Part shown: in pieces, positions 37,082 to 47,300 of the stretch
Layout: every line of letters starts with the position of its first letter
Position numbering within the stretch: the first letter of the stretch is position 1
Source of the DNA: JADHMP01 sp016779985
GTDB taxonomy: Bacteria; Bacteroidota; Bacteroidia; Flavobacteriales; Flavobacteriaceae
Direction of reading: 5' to 3'
Length of the DNA stretch: 64,000 nt
Assembly: GCA_016779985.1 (NCBI GenBank)
Contig: JADHMP010000003.1
Span: 124,001-188,000, forward strand
Translations under genes and position numbers: made by a program
Notes under the pieces: model-generated
Databases searched by the model: none
Seen by the model: only the letters and a program-made list of their open reading frames with translations
What the model was told of the DNA's origin: nothing

Positions 37082-38434
37082 ATGAATAAAAAGCATCTTT
37101 CTTTCTGGCAAATTCTAACTATGAACTTTGGATTCTTTGGTGTTCAATTCAGTTTTGGATTGCAGCAAAGTAATATGAGTGCCATATACAAATATCTTGG
37201 GGCTGAAGAATCTGAGTTGCCAATGTTGTGGTTAGCAGGTCCAGTTACAGGTCTAATAGTGCAACCCATAATTGGTGCCATTAGTGATGGAACTTGGTCT
37301 GTAAGATTTGGAAGAAGAAAGCCCTTTTTTCTTATTGGAGCTGTCATAGCAAGTATCGCTTTGGTATCAATGCCCTATTCTAGTACCATATGGATGGCCG
37401 CCAGTCTCCTCTGGATTTTAGATGCTGCAAACAATATAGCTTTAGAACCCTATCGAGCTTTTATATCAGATAAATTAGATAAAAAACAACACTCCATTGG
37501 CTTTCTCATGCAAAGTTTCTTCACTGGACTAGGAACCACTATGGCAAACTTTACACCCGCTCTATTAGTTTCTTTTGGCATTTTAGCTTTAAGTGACAAA
37601 ATGGAAAATGGCATTCCTGTTTCAACCTATTGGGCATTTGGTATTGGTGCCTTTGCCTCAATTGCGACTATCTTAGTGACTGTTTTTACTACTTCAGAAT
37701 ATCCACCAACCCAAGAAGAATTAGAGAGAATTAAAGAAGCAAAAAAATTGGGGAACCCTGTTATTAGAACACTAAAAGACATTGGAATAGCCATAAAGGA
37801 AATGCCACTCACCATGAAACAACTCATTCCTGTTATGTTTTTTCCTTGGTATGCCATGTTCTGTTATTGGCAATATCTCACATCCGCATTGTCTCTTTCT
37901 CTCTATAATACGCTAGATCAATCAACAACTTATTTTAATCAAGCTCAATTGCTCACTGGCAATTTGAATGGCACCTATAATATCATCTGTTTTTTAATTG
38001 CTTTCGCCATGATACCCATTGCACGAAAATTTGGTGCCAAACAACTTCACTTCATAAGTTTAGCAATAGGTGGATCTGCACTTCTTGCTATGCCATTTTT
38101 GGATGACACAACTATACTTTTTACTATTCCAAATCCTTTTGGATCAGGCATTGCAGTGTCTCAAATATATTTGTTTTCTTTTGGACTGGGTATCACATGG
38201 GCTAGCATGATGGCGATGCCCTATCAAATGCTGGCAGCCTCTATTCCATCAGAAAAAACAGGGGTCTATATGGGCATATTTAATATGTTCATCGTCATAC
38301 CAATGATCATCCAAATTGTCAGTATGCAGTATTTTGTTTATGGCGTTCTGGGTGAAAACCCTATCAACGTAATTCGTCTAGCAGGGCTATTTCTAATTCT
38401 TGGAGGATTATTTTCTTTACGAGTTAAAATATAA
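37082..38434 (+). CDS. MFS sugar transporter, SLC45/GPH-like
   Basis: A 450-residue permease with about twelve membrane segments. The first loop carries the SLC45-type motif GAISDGTWSVRFGRRKPFF, and TM4 has the segment ANNIALEPYRAFISD. Relatives import sucrose, maltose or related glucosides with protons. In flavobacterial maltodextrin loci a permease of this type accompanies a LacI regulator and SusC/SusD (family knowledge), which supports a di- or oligosaccharide substrate here, but the substrate is not shown. It is the last gene of the accessory operon; no convincing terminator follows. Confidence 0.88.
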   Translation: MNKKHLSFWQILTMNFGFFGVQFSFGLQQSNMSAIYKYLGAEESELPMLWLAGPVTGLIVQPIIGAISDGTWSVRFGRRKPFFLIGAVIASIALVSMPYSSTIWMAASLLWILDAANNIALEPYRAFISDKLDKKQHSIGFLMQSFFTGLGTTMANFTPALLVSFGILALSDKMENGIPVSTYWAFGIGAFASIATILVTVFTTSEYPPTQEELERIKEAKKLGNPVIRTLKDIGIAIKEMPLTMKQLIPVMFFPWYAMFCYWQYLTSALSLSLYNTLDQSTTYFNQAQLLTGNLNGTYNIICFLIAFAMIPIARKFGAKQLHFISLAIGGSALLAMPFLDDTTILFTIPNPFGSGIAVSQIYLFSFGLGITWASMMAMPYQMLAASIPSEKTGVYMGIFNMFIVIPMIIQIVSMQYFVYGVLGENPINVIRLAGLFLILGGLFSLRVKI

Positions 38435-38459
38435 TCCCAGTTTTCAGTTTTTTGAAAAA

Positions 38460-38487
38460 TTGAAGTCGTTTCAATTTAATACCTTTG
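38460..38487 (+). promoter_or_regulatory. Candidate promoter for maeB-ruvA-sprA
   Basis: TTG (38460-38462), 17 bases, then TACCTTTG (38480-38487): a match to TTG-N17-23-TAnnTTTG. The -7 element ends 15 bases before the maeB ATG, giving a leader of about 10 bases. Confidence 0.55.
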
Positions 38488-38502
38488 TTTTAAACCCAAA
38501 GA

Positions 38503-40785
38503 ATGAAAAAAGACCAACATAGAAGGTCCGCATTGGAATATCATGCCAAACCCAAACCTGGTAAAACAGAAGTCATTCCTACCAAAAACTATCGTACTCA
38601 AAGAGATTTATCTTTGGCTTATTCTCCTGGCGTTGCACATCCTTGTTTAGAAATAGAAAAAGAAAAAGCTTCGGTTTATAAATATACCAATAAAGGAAAT
38701 TTAGTTGCTGTTATTTCAAACGGGACGGCTGTTTTAGGCTTAGGAGATATTGGTCCAAATGCCTCAAAACCAGTGATGGAGGGAAAAGCTCTATTGTTTA
38801 AAATTTTTGCTGGAATAGATGTTTTTGATATAGAAGTTGATGCCAAAGACCCCGAACAATTTATTCAGGCCATCAAAGCCATTTCTCCAACTTTTGGCGG
38901 CATTAATCTAGAAGATATAAAGGCTCCAGAAGCCTTTGAAATTGAAAGAAGATTAAAAGAGGAGTTGGACATTCCAGTAATGCATGATGACCAACATGGA
39001 ACAGCCATCATTTCTTGCGCCGCGCTTTTAAATGCCGCTGAATTGAGTCAAAAGAAAATGGAAGAGCTTAAAGTTGTTGTCTCTGGAGCTGGAGCTGCTG
39101 CAATTTCATGTTCAAAATTATATATGGCCTTTGGTGTACTCAAAAAACGCATCCTAATGGTAGATTCTAAGGGAGTTATTCGTGCAGATAGAGAACACCT
39201 CACCCCTGAAAAAGCGTTTTTTGCTACTCAAGAAAAAATAGATACTCTAGGTGATGCGGTGAAGGGAGCAGATGTCTTTATTGGTCTTTCAAAACCGAAG
39301 CTTTTAACGGTAGAGATGCTAAATTCTATGGCAAAAAATCCTATTGTTTTTGCCATGGCAAATCCAGATCCAGAAATTGATTATCAGTTGGCTTGTGAGA
39401 CGAGAAAAGATGTCATCATGGCCACGGGTCGATCAGACTACCCAAATCAGGTAAACAATGTTTTAGGGTTTCCTTTTATTTTTAGAGGGGCATTAGATGT
39501 ACGTGCCACTAAGATCAATGAAGCAATGAAAATGGCTGCTGTTAAAGCACTAGCCGAATTAGCTAAGGAGCCTGTTCCTGAGCAAGTCAATGTTGCCTAT
39601 GATGAAACGCGCCTACGTTTTGGCAAAGCCTACATAATTCCAAAGCCTTTTGATCCTCGTTTGATAACTAAAATACCTCCAGCAGTTGCAAAAGCAGCAA
39701 TGGAATCAGGAGTTGCAACCCAGCCCATAGAGAATTGGAAAAACTATGAAGAGTCCCTTGAAGCACTTTTAGGCAGTGACCAGAAATTGATCCGACTAAT
39801 GCAGGATAGAGCAAAAGCAAAACCTAAAAAAATTGTCTATGCTGAAGCAGATTGTTTGGACGTTTTGAAAGCAGCTCAAATTGTTCAAGAAGAAAAAATG
39901 GGAACTCCCGTACTGCTCGGAAATAAAGCCATGATAGAAACTTTAAAAAACAAGTTAGATTATGGGGCAAAGGTTGAAATTATTGACCCAAAAGATGACT
40001 CTTATCAACCCTTACGTGAAAAGTATGCGAAATTATTTTGGAAAGCACAGCAGCGAAAGGGGTATACTCTTTATGATGCGGAAAGACTGATGAGTGAAAG
40101 AAATTATTTTGCAGCAATGATGGTCCAAAACGGTGATGCAGATGCTATGATTTCGGGTTATTCAAGAAATTACCCAACGGTAGTAAAACCCATTTTAGAG
40201 ATTATTCCAAGAGCCAAAGGAGTAAGACGAGTAGCAGCCACCAATTTAATGCTGACAAAAAGGGGCCCTATCTTTCTGTCAGACACCACTATTAATGTAG
40301 AACCAAACGCTAAAGAATTAGCTACCATTGCAAAAATGACAGCTAAAACGGTGGCTATGTTTGGTATTAAACCAGTGTTAGGTATGCTCTCTTTTTCCAA
40401 TTTTGGATCTACCCGCTTCCCTCAAGCTAAAAAAGTATCGCAGGCAGTCAAATTACTTCACAGAACAAACCCTGAACTCATTGTAGACGGACCTATACAA
40501 TCCGATTTTGCTTTTAACAAGAAATTGTTAGAGGAACGTTTTCCTTTTTCAGGCTTGTCCAATAAGAACGTAAATACACTCATTTTTCCAAATCTTGATG
40601 CTGCAAATATCACCTACAAGTTAATGAAAGAACTAAATGAAAATCTGTCTATTGGTCCAATTCTAATGGGCTTGAGCGAGCCTATACATATATTACAACT
40701 AGGAGCCTCAGTAGAAGAAATTGTGAATATGTCTGCGGTTGCTGTAATTGATGCTCAGACAAAACAACAAAATGTAAAGGGATGA
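38503..40785 (+). CDS. maeB: NADP-dependent malic enzyme with C-terminal phosphotransacetylase-like domain
   Basis: A 760-residue MaeB. The malic enzyme part (1-425) shows LAYSPGVAHPC near residue 38, the metal/substrate motif PVMHDDQHGTAI near 160, and the dinucleotide-binding GAGAAAISCSKL near 198. The PTA-like domain (about 430-755) ends with GPILMGLSEPIHIL; in MaeB this domain usually senses acetyl-CoA rather than acting as an enzyme. The reaction is malate + NADP to pyruvate + CO2 + NADPH. It overlaps ruvA by four bases (ATGA). It resumes the conserved core gene order after the accessory block. Confidence 0.95.
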   Translation: MKKDQHRRSALEYHAKPKPGKTEVIPTKNYRTQRDLSLAYSPGVAHPCLEIEKEKASVYKYTNKGNLVAVISNGTAVLGLGDIGPNASKPVMEGKALLFKIFAGIDVFDIEVDAKDPEQFIQAIKAISPTFGGINLEDIKAPEAFEIERRLKEELDIPVMHDDQHGTAIISCAALLNAAELSQKKMEELKVVVSGAGAAAISCSKLYMAFGVLKKRILMVDSKGVIRADREHLTPEKAFFATQEKIDTLGDAVKGADVFIGLSKPKLLTVEMLNSMAKNPIVFAMANPDPEIDYQLACETRKDVIMATGRSDYPNQVNNVLGFPFIFRGALDVRATKINEAMKMAAVKALAELAKEPVPEQVNVAYDETRLRFGKAYIIPKPFDPRLITKIPPAVAKAAMESGVATQPIENWKNYEESLEALLGSDQKLIRLMQDRAKAKPKKIVYAEADCLDVLKAAQIVQEEKMGTPVLLGNKAMIETLKNKLDYGAKVEIIDPKDDSYQPLREKYAKLFWKAQQRKGYTLYDAERLMSERNYFAAMMVQNGDADAMISGYSRNYPTVVKPILEIIPRAKGVRRVAATNLMLTKRGPIFLSDTTINVEPNAKELATIAKMTAKTVAMFGIKPVLGMLSFSNFGSTRFPQAKKVSQAVKLLHRTNPELIVDGPIQSDFAFNKKLLEERFPFSGLSNKNVNTLIFPNLDAANITYKLMKELNENLSIGPILMGLSEPIHILQLGASVEEIVNMSAVAVIDAQTKQQNVKG

Positions 40786-41363
40786 TTACTCAACTCATTG
40801 GCCGTCTGGTCGAAAAAACTCCAACAACTCTTGTGATTGATTGCAATGGCATAGGTTATGAAGTACATATTTCATTGCACACCTTTTCGCAAATTAAAGA
40901 TGAAGAAAAAATAAAACTTTACACACACCTTCAAATTAGAGAAGATGCACACACATTATTTGGATTTCACAGCCTTTTGGAAAGGAGTATTTTTCGTTTA
41001 TTGCTCAGTGTTTCTGGCATTGGCGCAGCTACTGCAAGAACCATGTTATCTTCACTCGCCCCACAAGAAATTCATGCGGCTATAGTGAATGAAGATTTAG
41101 CTACAATTAAAGGCATAAAAGGGATTGGACTAAAAACAGCACAAAGGGTTCTCATTGAGCTTAAAGACAAGATGCTCCAGCTCTATGAAAGTGAACAAAT
41201 ACCACTACTAAAAAACAATACAATCAAAGAAGAAGCGTTATCAGCATTAGAGGTATTGGGTTACCCCAGACGTCAAGCTGAAAAAGTTATTGATAACGCG
41301 ATTCAAAGTGATCCAAACAGCTCAATTGAAGAGCTTATAAAGGTTGCTTTGAATAAATTATAA
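40782..41363 (+). CDS. ruvA: Holliday junction DNA helicase subunit RuvA
   Basis: A 193-residue RuvA with the N-terminal OB fold (1-65), the double helix-hairpin-helix domain (LSVSGIGAATARTML about 74; IKGIKGIGLKTAQRVL about 109) and the C-terminal RuvB-contacting domain (about 145-193, EEALSALEVLGYPRRQAEKV). It targets RuvB to four-way junctions. It overlaps maeB by four bases and the sprA start follows its stop after three bases, so the operon maeB-ruvA-sprA joins metabolism, recombination and secretion genes, a known flavobacterial arrangement. Confidence 0.96.
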   Translation: MITQLIGRLVEKTPTTLVIDCNGIGYEVHISLHTFSQIKDEEKIKLYTHLQIREDAHTLFGFHSLLERSIFRLLLSVSGIGAATARTMLSSLAPQEIHAAIVNEDLATIKGIKGIGLKTAQRVLIELKDKMLQLYESEQIPLLKNNTIKEEALSALEVLGYPRRQAEKVIDNAIQSDPNSSIEELIKVALNKL

Positions 41364-41366
41364 ATT

Positions 41367-44300
41367 TTGATTGGAAAAATTCAATTACTAAATAAACATT
41401 GTTCCTTTAGCTTCCGAAAACTTCTTATTCTGTGTTTTATCTTATGTAATGGATTGCTATGGGCACAGGACAATGTTCAATCCGGAGCCGATTTGGGGAA
41501 GATCAAAATTCCATTGCCTCAATCTATCGTAAGCAAGTATACCTATGACCCCACAACAGAGCGGTATATTTTTTCTGAAGAAATTGAAGGTTATCCTGTA
41601 GGGACTCCCCTCGTTTTGACTTTAGAAGAGTTTGAAGCACTAGTGCTCAAAGAACAAATGGAAAGTTATTTTCAAGAAAAGATCGCAGCATTAAGTGGTA
41701 AAAGCTCTAATCTTGAAGAAAGTCAGAAAAATTTACTCCCAGAAGTATATGTTAACAATAAGTTTTTTCAAACTATTTTTGGTAGCAATAGCATAGACGT
41801 TGTGCCCCAAGGTTCTATTGGAATTGATCTAGGAGTTCGTTATCAAAAAACAGACAATCCCATTAGTTCTCCTCGTGACAGAAGAAATTTCGGTTTTGAT
41901 TTTGACCAGCAAATCAGCTTAAGTTTGCTGGGAAATATTGGAGAGCGTTTACAAATCATTGCGAATTATGATACAGAATCTACCTTTGATTTTCAAAATC
42001 TTATAAAAATTAGATTCAACCCTCCCACCTTGGCCGATGCTACAGAAATATTACCAGATAATTATGGCCGACAAATTGGAGCATTTCAAAACCGATTTGA
42101 ACAAGCGCAAGGAACAATTAATGAAGTGCGAGAAGGAGTCAATGAGGCAAAAGTCGCCATCGAACAAACAAAACAAAAAATAGAGTCTCTAAAAAATAAA
42201 GTTAATAATTTACCCAACAGCACAGCACAGGTTTCTAATCGGGTTTCTAATTTTCTCAATGGAAAAGTGACTGAGGATGGGATTTTACAAAATATCGATA
42301 TTGGTAACGTAAGTATGCCTATAAATAGTAATTTAATTCAAGGTGCTCAAAGTTTATTTGGTGTGCGCACTGATTTAAAATTTGGGAGAACCACCATCTC
42401 CAGTGTATTTTCTGAACAACGGTCTCAATCACAAAACATAACTACTCAAGGAGGAGGAACTCTACAAGAGTTTGATTTATTTGCACTAGATTATGAAGAA
42501 GACCGGCATTATTTTTTGGCTCAATATTTTCGAGACAATTATGATGCTTTTTTAAAAACCTACCCTTATATCAATTCTCCTATTCAAATCACTAGAATTG
42601 AAGTTTGGGTCACCAATATAGGAGCCCGCACTCAAAATGTTAGAAACATAGTAGCCTTGCAAGACCTCGCTGAAGCAAATCCAGAGAAAACAAGACTTGA
42701 TAAAATTTCCACTCCTTTTTTTACTGAATCCAATAGAAATGCTCCTCCTGACAATGGAGTAAATCGGTTAGATCCAGAAACGATAGGTTTTGGAGGACTC
42801 ATCACCGAGTCTATTAGAGATATTGCAACAGTAAAAAATAGTTTTGGTTCTGCGAGTGCAAAAGTGCGCGAGGGGTATGATTATGCCGTGCTTGAAAGTG
42901 CGCGTAAATTAAGTCCACAAGAATATTCTTATCACCCACAATTGGGCTATATCTCTTTGAATCAACGGTTGAGTAATGACGAGATTCTAGGAGTTGCTTT
43001 TCAATACACCTATTTGGGAAAAGTATTTCAGGTGGGAGAGTTTGCCAATGGGGGAGTGCCTGGAACTGAAATAACCTCCAATCAAAACAATCCACAACAA
43101 GCGCCTGTAGTTCAAACCAACAATTTGGTTGTAAAAATGTTAAAAAGTAGCGTTAATGATGTTCGGCAACCTGTTTGGGATCTGATGATGAAAAATATTT
43201 ACAACACAGGAGCCTTTCAACTTTCAGAAGAAGATTTTAAACTTTCAATTCTCTACACAGATCCTTCTCCAATAAACTACATGACAGCGGTTAATAATAA
43301 AATTTGGCCAAAAGAGTTGGAACAGCAAGTATTGTTGAACACCTTTCAATTGGACAGGCTAAATGTCTATCAAGACCTAACGGCCAAGGGAGATGGCTTT
43401 TTTGATTATGTGCCTGGGATTACTATTGACCCGAAATTTGGGCGAATTATTTTTCCTCAGGTCGAACCTTTTGGAGAGTTTCTTTTCGATTTGTTAGACG
43501 ATCCTAACACATCAAAAGAGAATTATGACCAGGTTAATTCTTTTAACTCCAATCAAAAGAAATACGTTTTTAGAGAAATGTATGCCCTGACAAAGGCAGC
43601 AGCCCTTGAAGCCATTGAAAAGAACAAATTTCAGCTAAAAGGCCGCTACAAGTCTGAAGGAGGTGATGGAATTCCTATAGGTGCTTTCAATGTGCCCAGA
43701 GGGTCTGTTCGAGTGACTGCTGGAGGTAGACTGCTTCAAGAAGGACTTGACTATACTGTAAATTATGAAATTGGACGTGTTAAAATTCTCGATGAGGGCT
43801 TAAAAGCATCCAACATTCCTATTGATATCTCAGTAGAAAATAATTCTTTTTTCAATCAACAAAATAAAAGATTTTCGGGTATTAATATTATTCATCAACT
43901 CAATGAACGAGTTTATTTTGGAGCTACACTAGTCAATTTGAGCGAAAACCCTTTAACTCAAAAAGCTAATTATGGTACTGAGCCAGTGAACAACACTATG
44001 ATGGGTTTTAATACAAATTTCTCAACAGAAATTCCATTTTTAACCCGAATGGCAAACAAAATCACAACGGTTAAATCAAGCACCCCTTCGCAACTTTCCT
44101 TCAGAGGGGAGGTAGCAGCCTTGAGAGCTAGAAACCCAAGAAACACCCAACTCCAAGGGGAAACCAATGTCTATATTGATGATTTTGAAGGAGCACAAAC
44201 CAACATTGATATCAAAGGATTTAATGCTTGGAATTTATCCAGTGTCCCCATCAATGGTGTTTTGGGAGCTGAAGAAAAAGGGTTAGCTCGGGGCTATGGG

Positions 44301-47300
44301 CGATCCAAATTAGCTTGGTATTCTATTGACCGAATATTTTATAGTAGAACCCCACCGACTGGTATTAATAATAACGATATTTCTGATAATACCACGAGGC
44401 GGATTTTTATTAAGGAAATTTTTCCTGAACAAGATTTAGTACAGGGAAACACAACAGTACAAAACACCTTAGATTTAGCTTATTATCCAGATGAGAAAGG
44501 CCCTTATAATAATTCACCAATTGAATCATTTGAAGAAAAATCCAAAGAACATTGGGCTGGAATTACACGTTCAATTAATGCTACCAATTTTGAACAAGCT
44601 AATGTAGAGTTTATTGAATTTTGGTTGCTAGACACGTTTTCTGATCTTGAAGCTGATGAAGATGAATTAGGCGACCTTGTTTTTCACTTAGGAAATATTT
44701 CTGAGGACATTCTAGATGATGGACGAAAACAATTTGAAAACGGACTGCCTGGAGCCACAGAAAATACCGCTACTTATGAGACAGAGTGGGGCAAAGTGCC
44801 TGCCACTCAATCGTTGGTATATGCATTCAATACTGAAGCTGAAGATAGAGAAAGACAAGATGTTGGTTTAGATGGACTTTCTGATAGTGAGGAATTCAAT
44901 ATTTACAACAATGGACCCACCAATGACCCCGCCGGAGACAATTATGAATATTATATTAAAGCTTCAGGAAATATTTTAGAACGGTATAAAAATTATAATG
45001 GCACAGATGGCAATACTCCAATTAGTTTTTCCGATACCGATCGAGGAAATACCACAGAACCCGATACGGAAGATATCAATCGAGATCAAAGTATGAATAC
45101 GATAGATAGCTATTTTGAATATAGGATACCTATTCGAAAATCTATGGCAGTTGGAAATCACCCTTTTGTGACTGATGTACGAGATAATGTAAAAGTTCTA
45201 GTGCCAAACGGAGATGAAATTAACACACGTTGGTTACAATTTAAAATTCCAATCCAAAAAGGGTATTATGAAGAAACTATTTATGAACCCTATTTTAAAT
45301 CTGTCAATGCCATAGAAGACCTCCGATCGATTCGATTTATGCGCATGTTGTTACATAAATTTGATCAGCCAGTAGTTTTTCGTTTTGGCACATTAGATTT
45401 AGTTCGTGGAGATTGGCGCCAATATACCAAACAGCTAAATGAAGAGGTGCTTGGCAATCAAAATACTACAGTAGACATAAGCACTGTGAACATATTAGAA
45501 AATGAAAACAGAATACCTGTCAATTATGTTTTACCCCCAGATATTCAACGAGAACAAATCAATAATAACAACACCATCGTTCGTCAAAACGAACAATCTC
45601 TTGCCTTTCGGATATGTGACTTGCAACCTATGGATGCAAGGGGTATTTTTAAAAACGTGAATTTGGATATGCGTCAATACAAAAAGATTAGAATGTTTAT
45701 TCATGCTGAATCCATTCCAGGAAACCCACCCTTGCCTGACGCCGAAGGAGATTCTGAATACGACAATCGATTGGTTGCATTTTTACGTTTAGGAACCGAC
45801 AATAAAGACAACTATTATCAAATTGAAATTCCATTAAAACCAACTCCTTATACTGAAAATACTTCAAACCGATTAAGTGCAGATGAAGTTTGGATTCCTG
45901 ACCAAAATGAACTTGTAGTTGCCACTTCACTTTTATCTAAATTAAAGAGTAAAGCCCTTATTGGCAACGCACAAGGTAAAGCCCTTTATTTTGATGAAGC
46001 GCTTAATCCAATTTCGGAATTTACTCCAATAAGCAGTTTGCCTGGAGAAAAAAAATACAAATTATCAATTAGAGGAAACCCAACTCTTGGTGCAATTAGA
46101 ACACTCATGATAGGTGTAAAAAACCCATCAGAAGAACTTGGGAATACCCTTTGTGGAGAGGTTTGGTTTAATGAACTTCGCCTTTCTGGAATTGAAGATG
46201 AAGGCGGTTGGGCAGCAGTGGGTGGTCTCGATGCAAATATTGCAGATTTCGCAAATATATCTGCCACAGGACGCTATGCTACCATTGGTTTTGGAAATGT
46301 AGATCAAACTCCAAATCAACGAGCTCGTGAAGACCTCTTGCAATATGACCTTGTCACAAATATGAATTTGGGTCAATTGGTTCCAGAAAATTGGGGGCTC
46401 GAAATTCCATTAAACTTTGCCGCAGGAGAAACCATCATTTCACCAGAATATGATCCTTTTTATCAAGACATTAAACTCAAAGATAGATTGGCTTCTGCAG
46501 ATCGTAAATCGTTGAAAGACACTATTAAAAGACAAGCTCAAGACTATACCAGACGTAAGAGTATTAGTATGATAGGAGTAAGGAAAAGAAGAACTGGTTC
46601 AGGGGAATCTAAAATATATAGCCCAGAAAATTTTAATTTTTCTTATGCTTACAATGCACTTGAACATCGTGATTTTGAGTTAGAAAATTTGCAGGAGGAA
46701 GAGCTTGTGTTAGGGGCAAATTACACTTATGCCTTTAAACAGAAGGACATTAGTCCTTTTCAAAAAACAAAAGCCTTTCAGCAAAAAAAATATTGGGAAT
46801 GGTTGAAGGCACTAAACTTTAGTCTACTACCAAACGCACTAAATTTCAATGCCAACTTGAACAGAGCACTTTACAGCCAAAAATTTAGACAGGTTTATTT
46901 TGAAGGTGTAGATGCGTCTTTGCAGAGAGAATTACCCAATCTTCAACAACACAATTTTCTATTTGATTATAACTACACTTGGACCCACAATCTGACTCGT
47001 TCTCTACGGCTCACTTTTGATGCTAACACAAGTAATATAGTTAGAGATCGTGAGGCTTTAGACCAACAAGATGAAACAGAATCTAGAGTGTATAACCTTT
47101 GGTCTGGACTGACTAATTTTGGAGAACTTAACAGACATTTTCATACTCTAAGTTTAAACTATAGATTGCCTTTCCAATATATTCCTTTCTTAAGATTTAT
47201 TGATGCGACTTATAATTATAAGGCAGATTATAGTTGGCAAAGAGGATCAGAGGCCTTAGAACAAGTTGAAGGACCCAACGGAGAAATTTTAGGACGTGTA

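Noticed and set aside
38441..38458. TTTTCA/TGAAAA hairpin after the MFS gene as terminator
   Set aside because: It has only six AT-rich pairs and no T-run after the stem.
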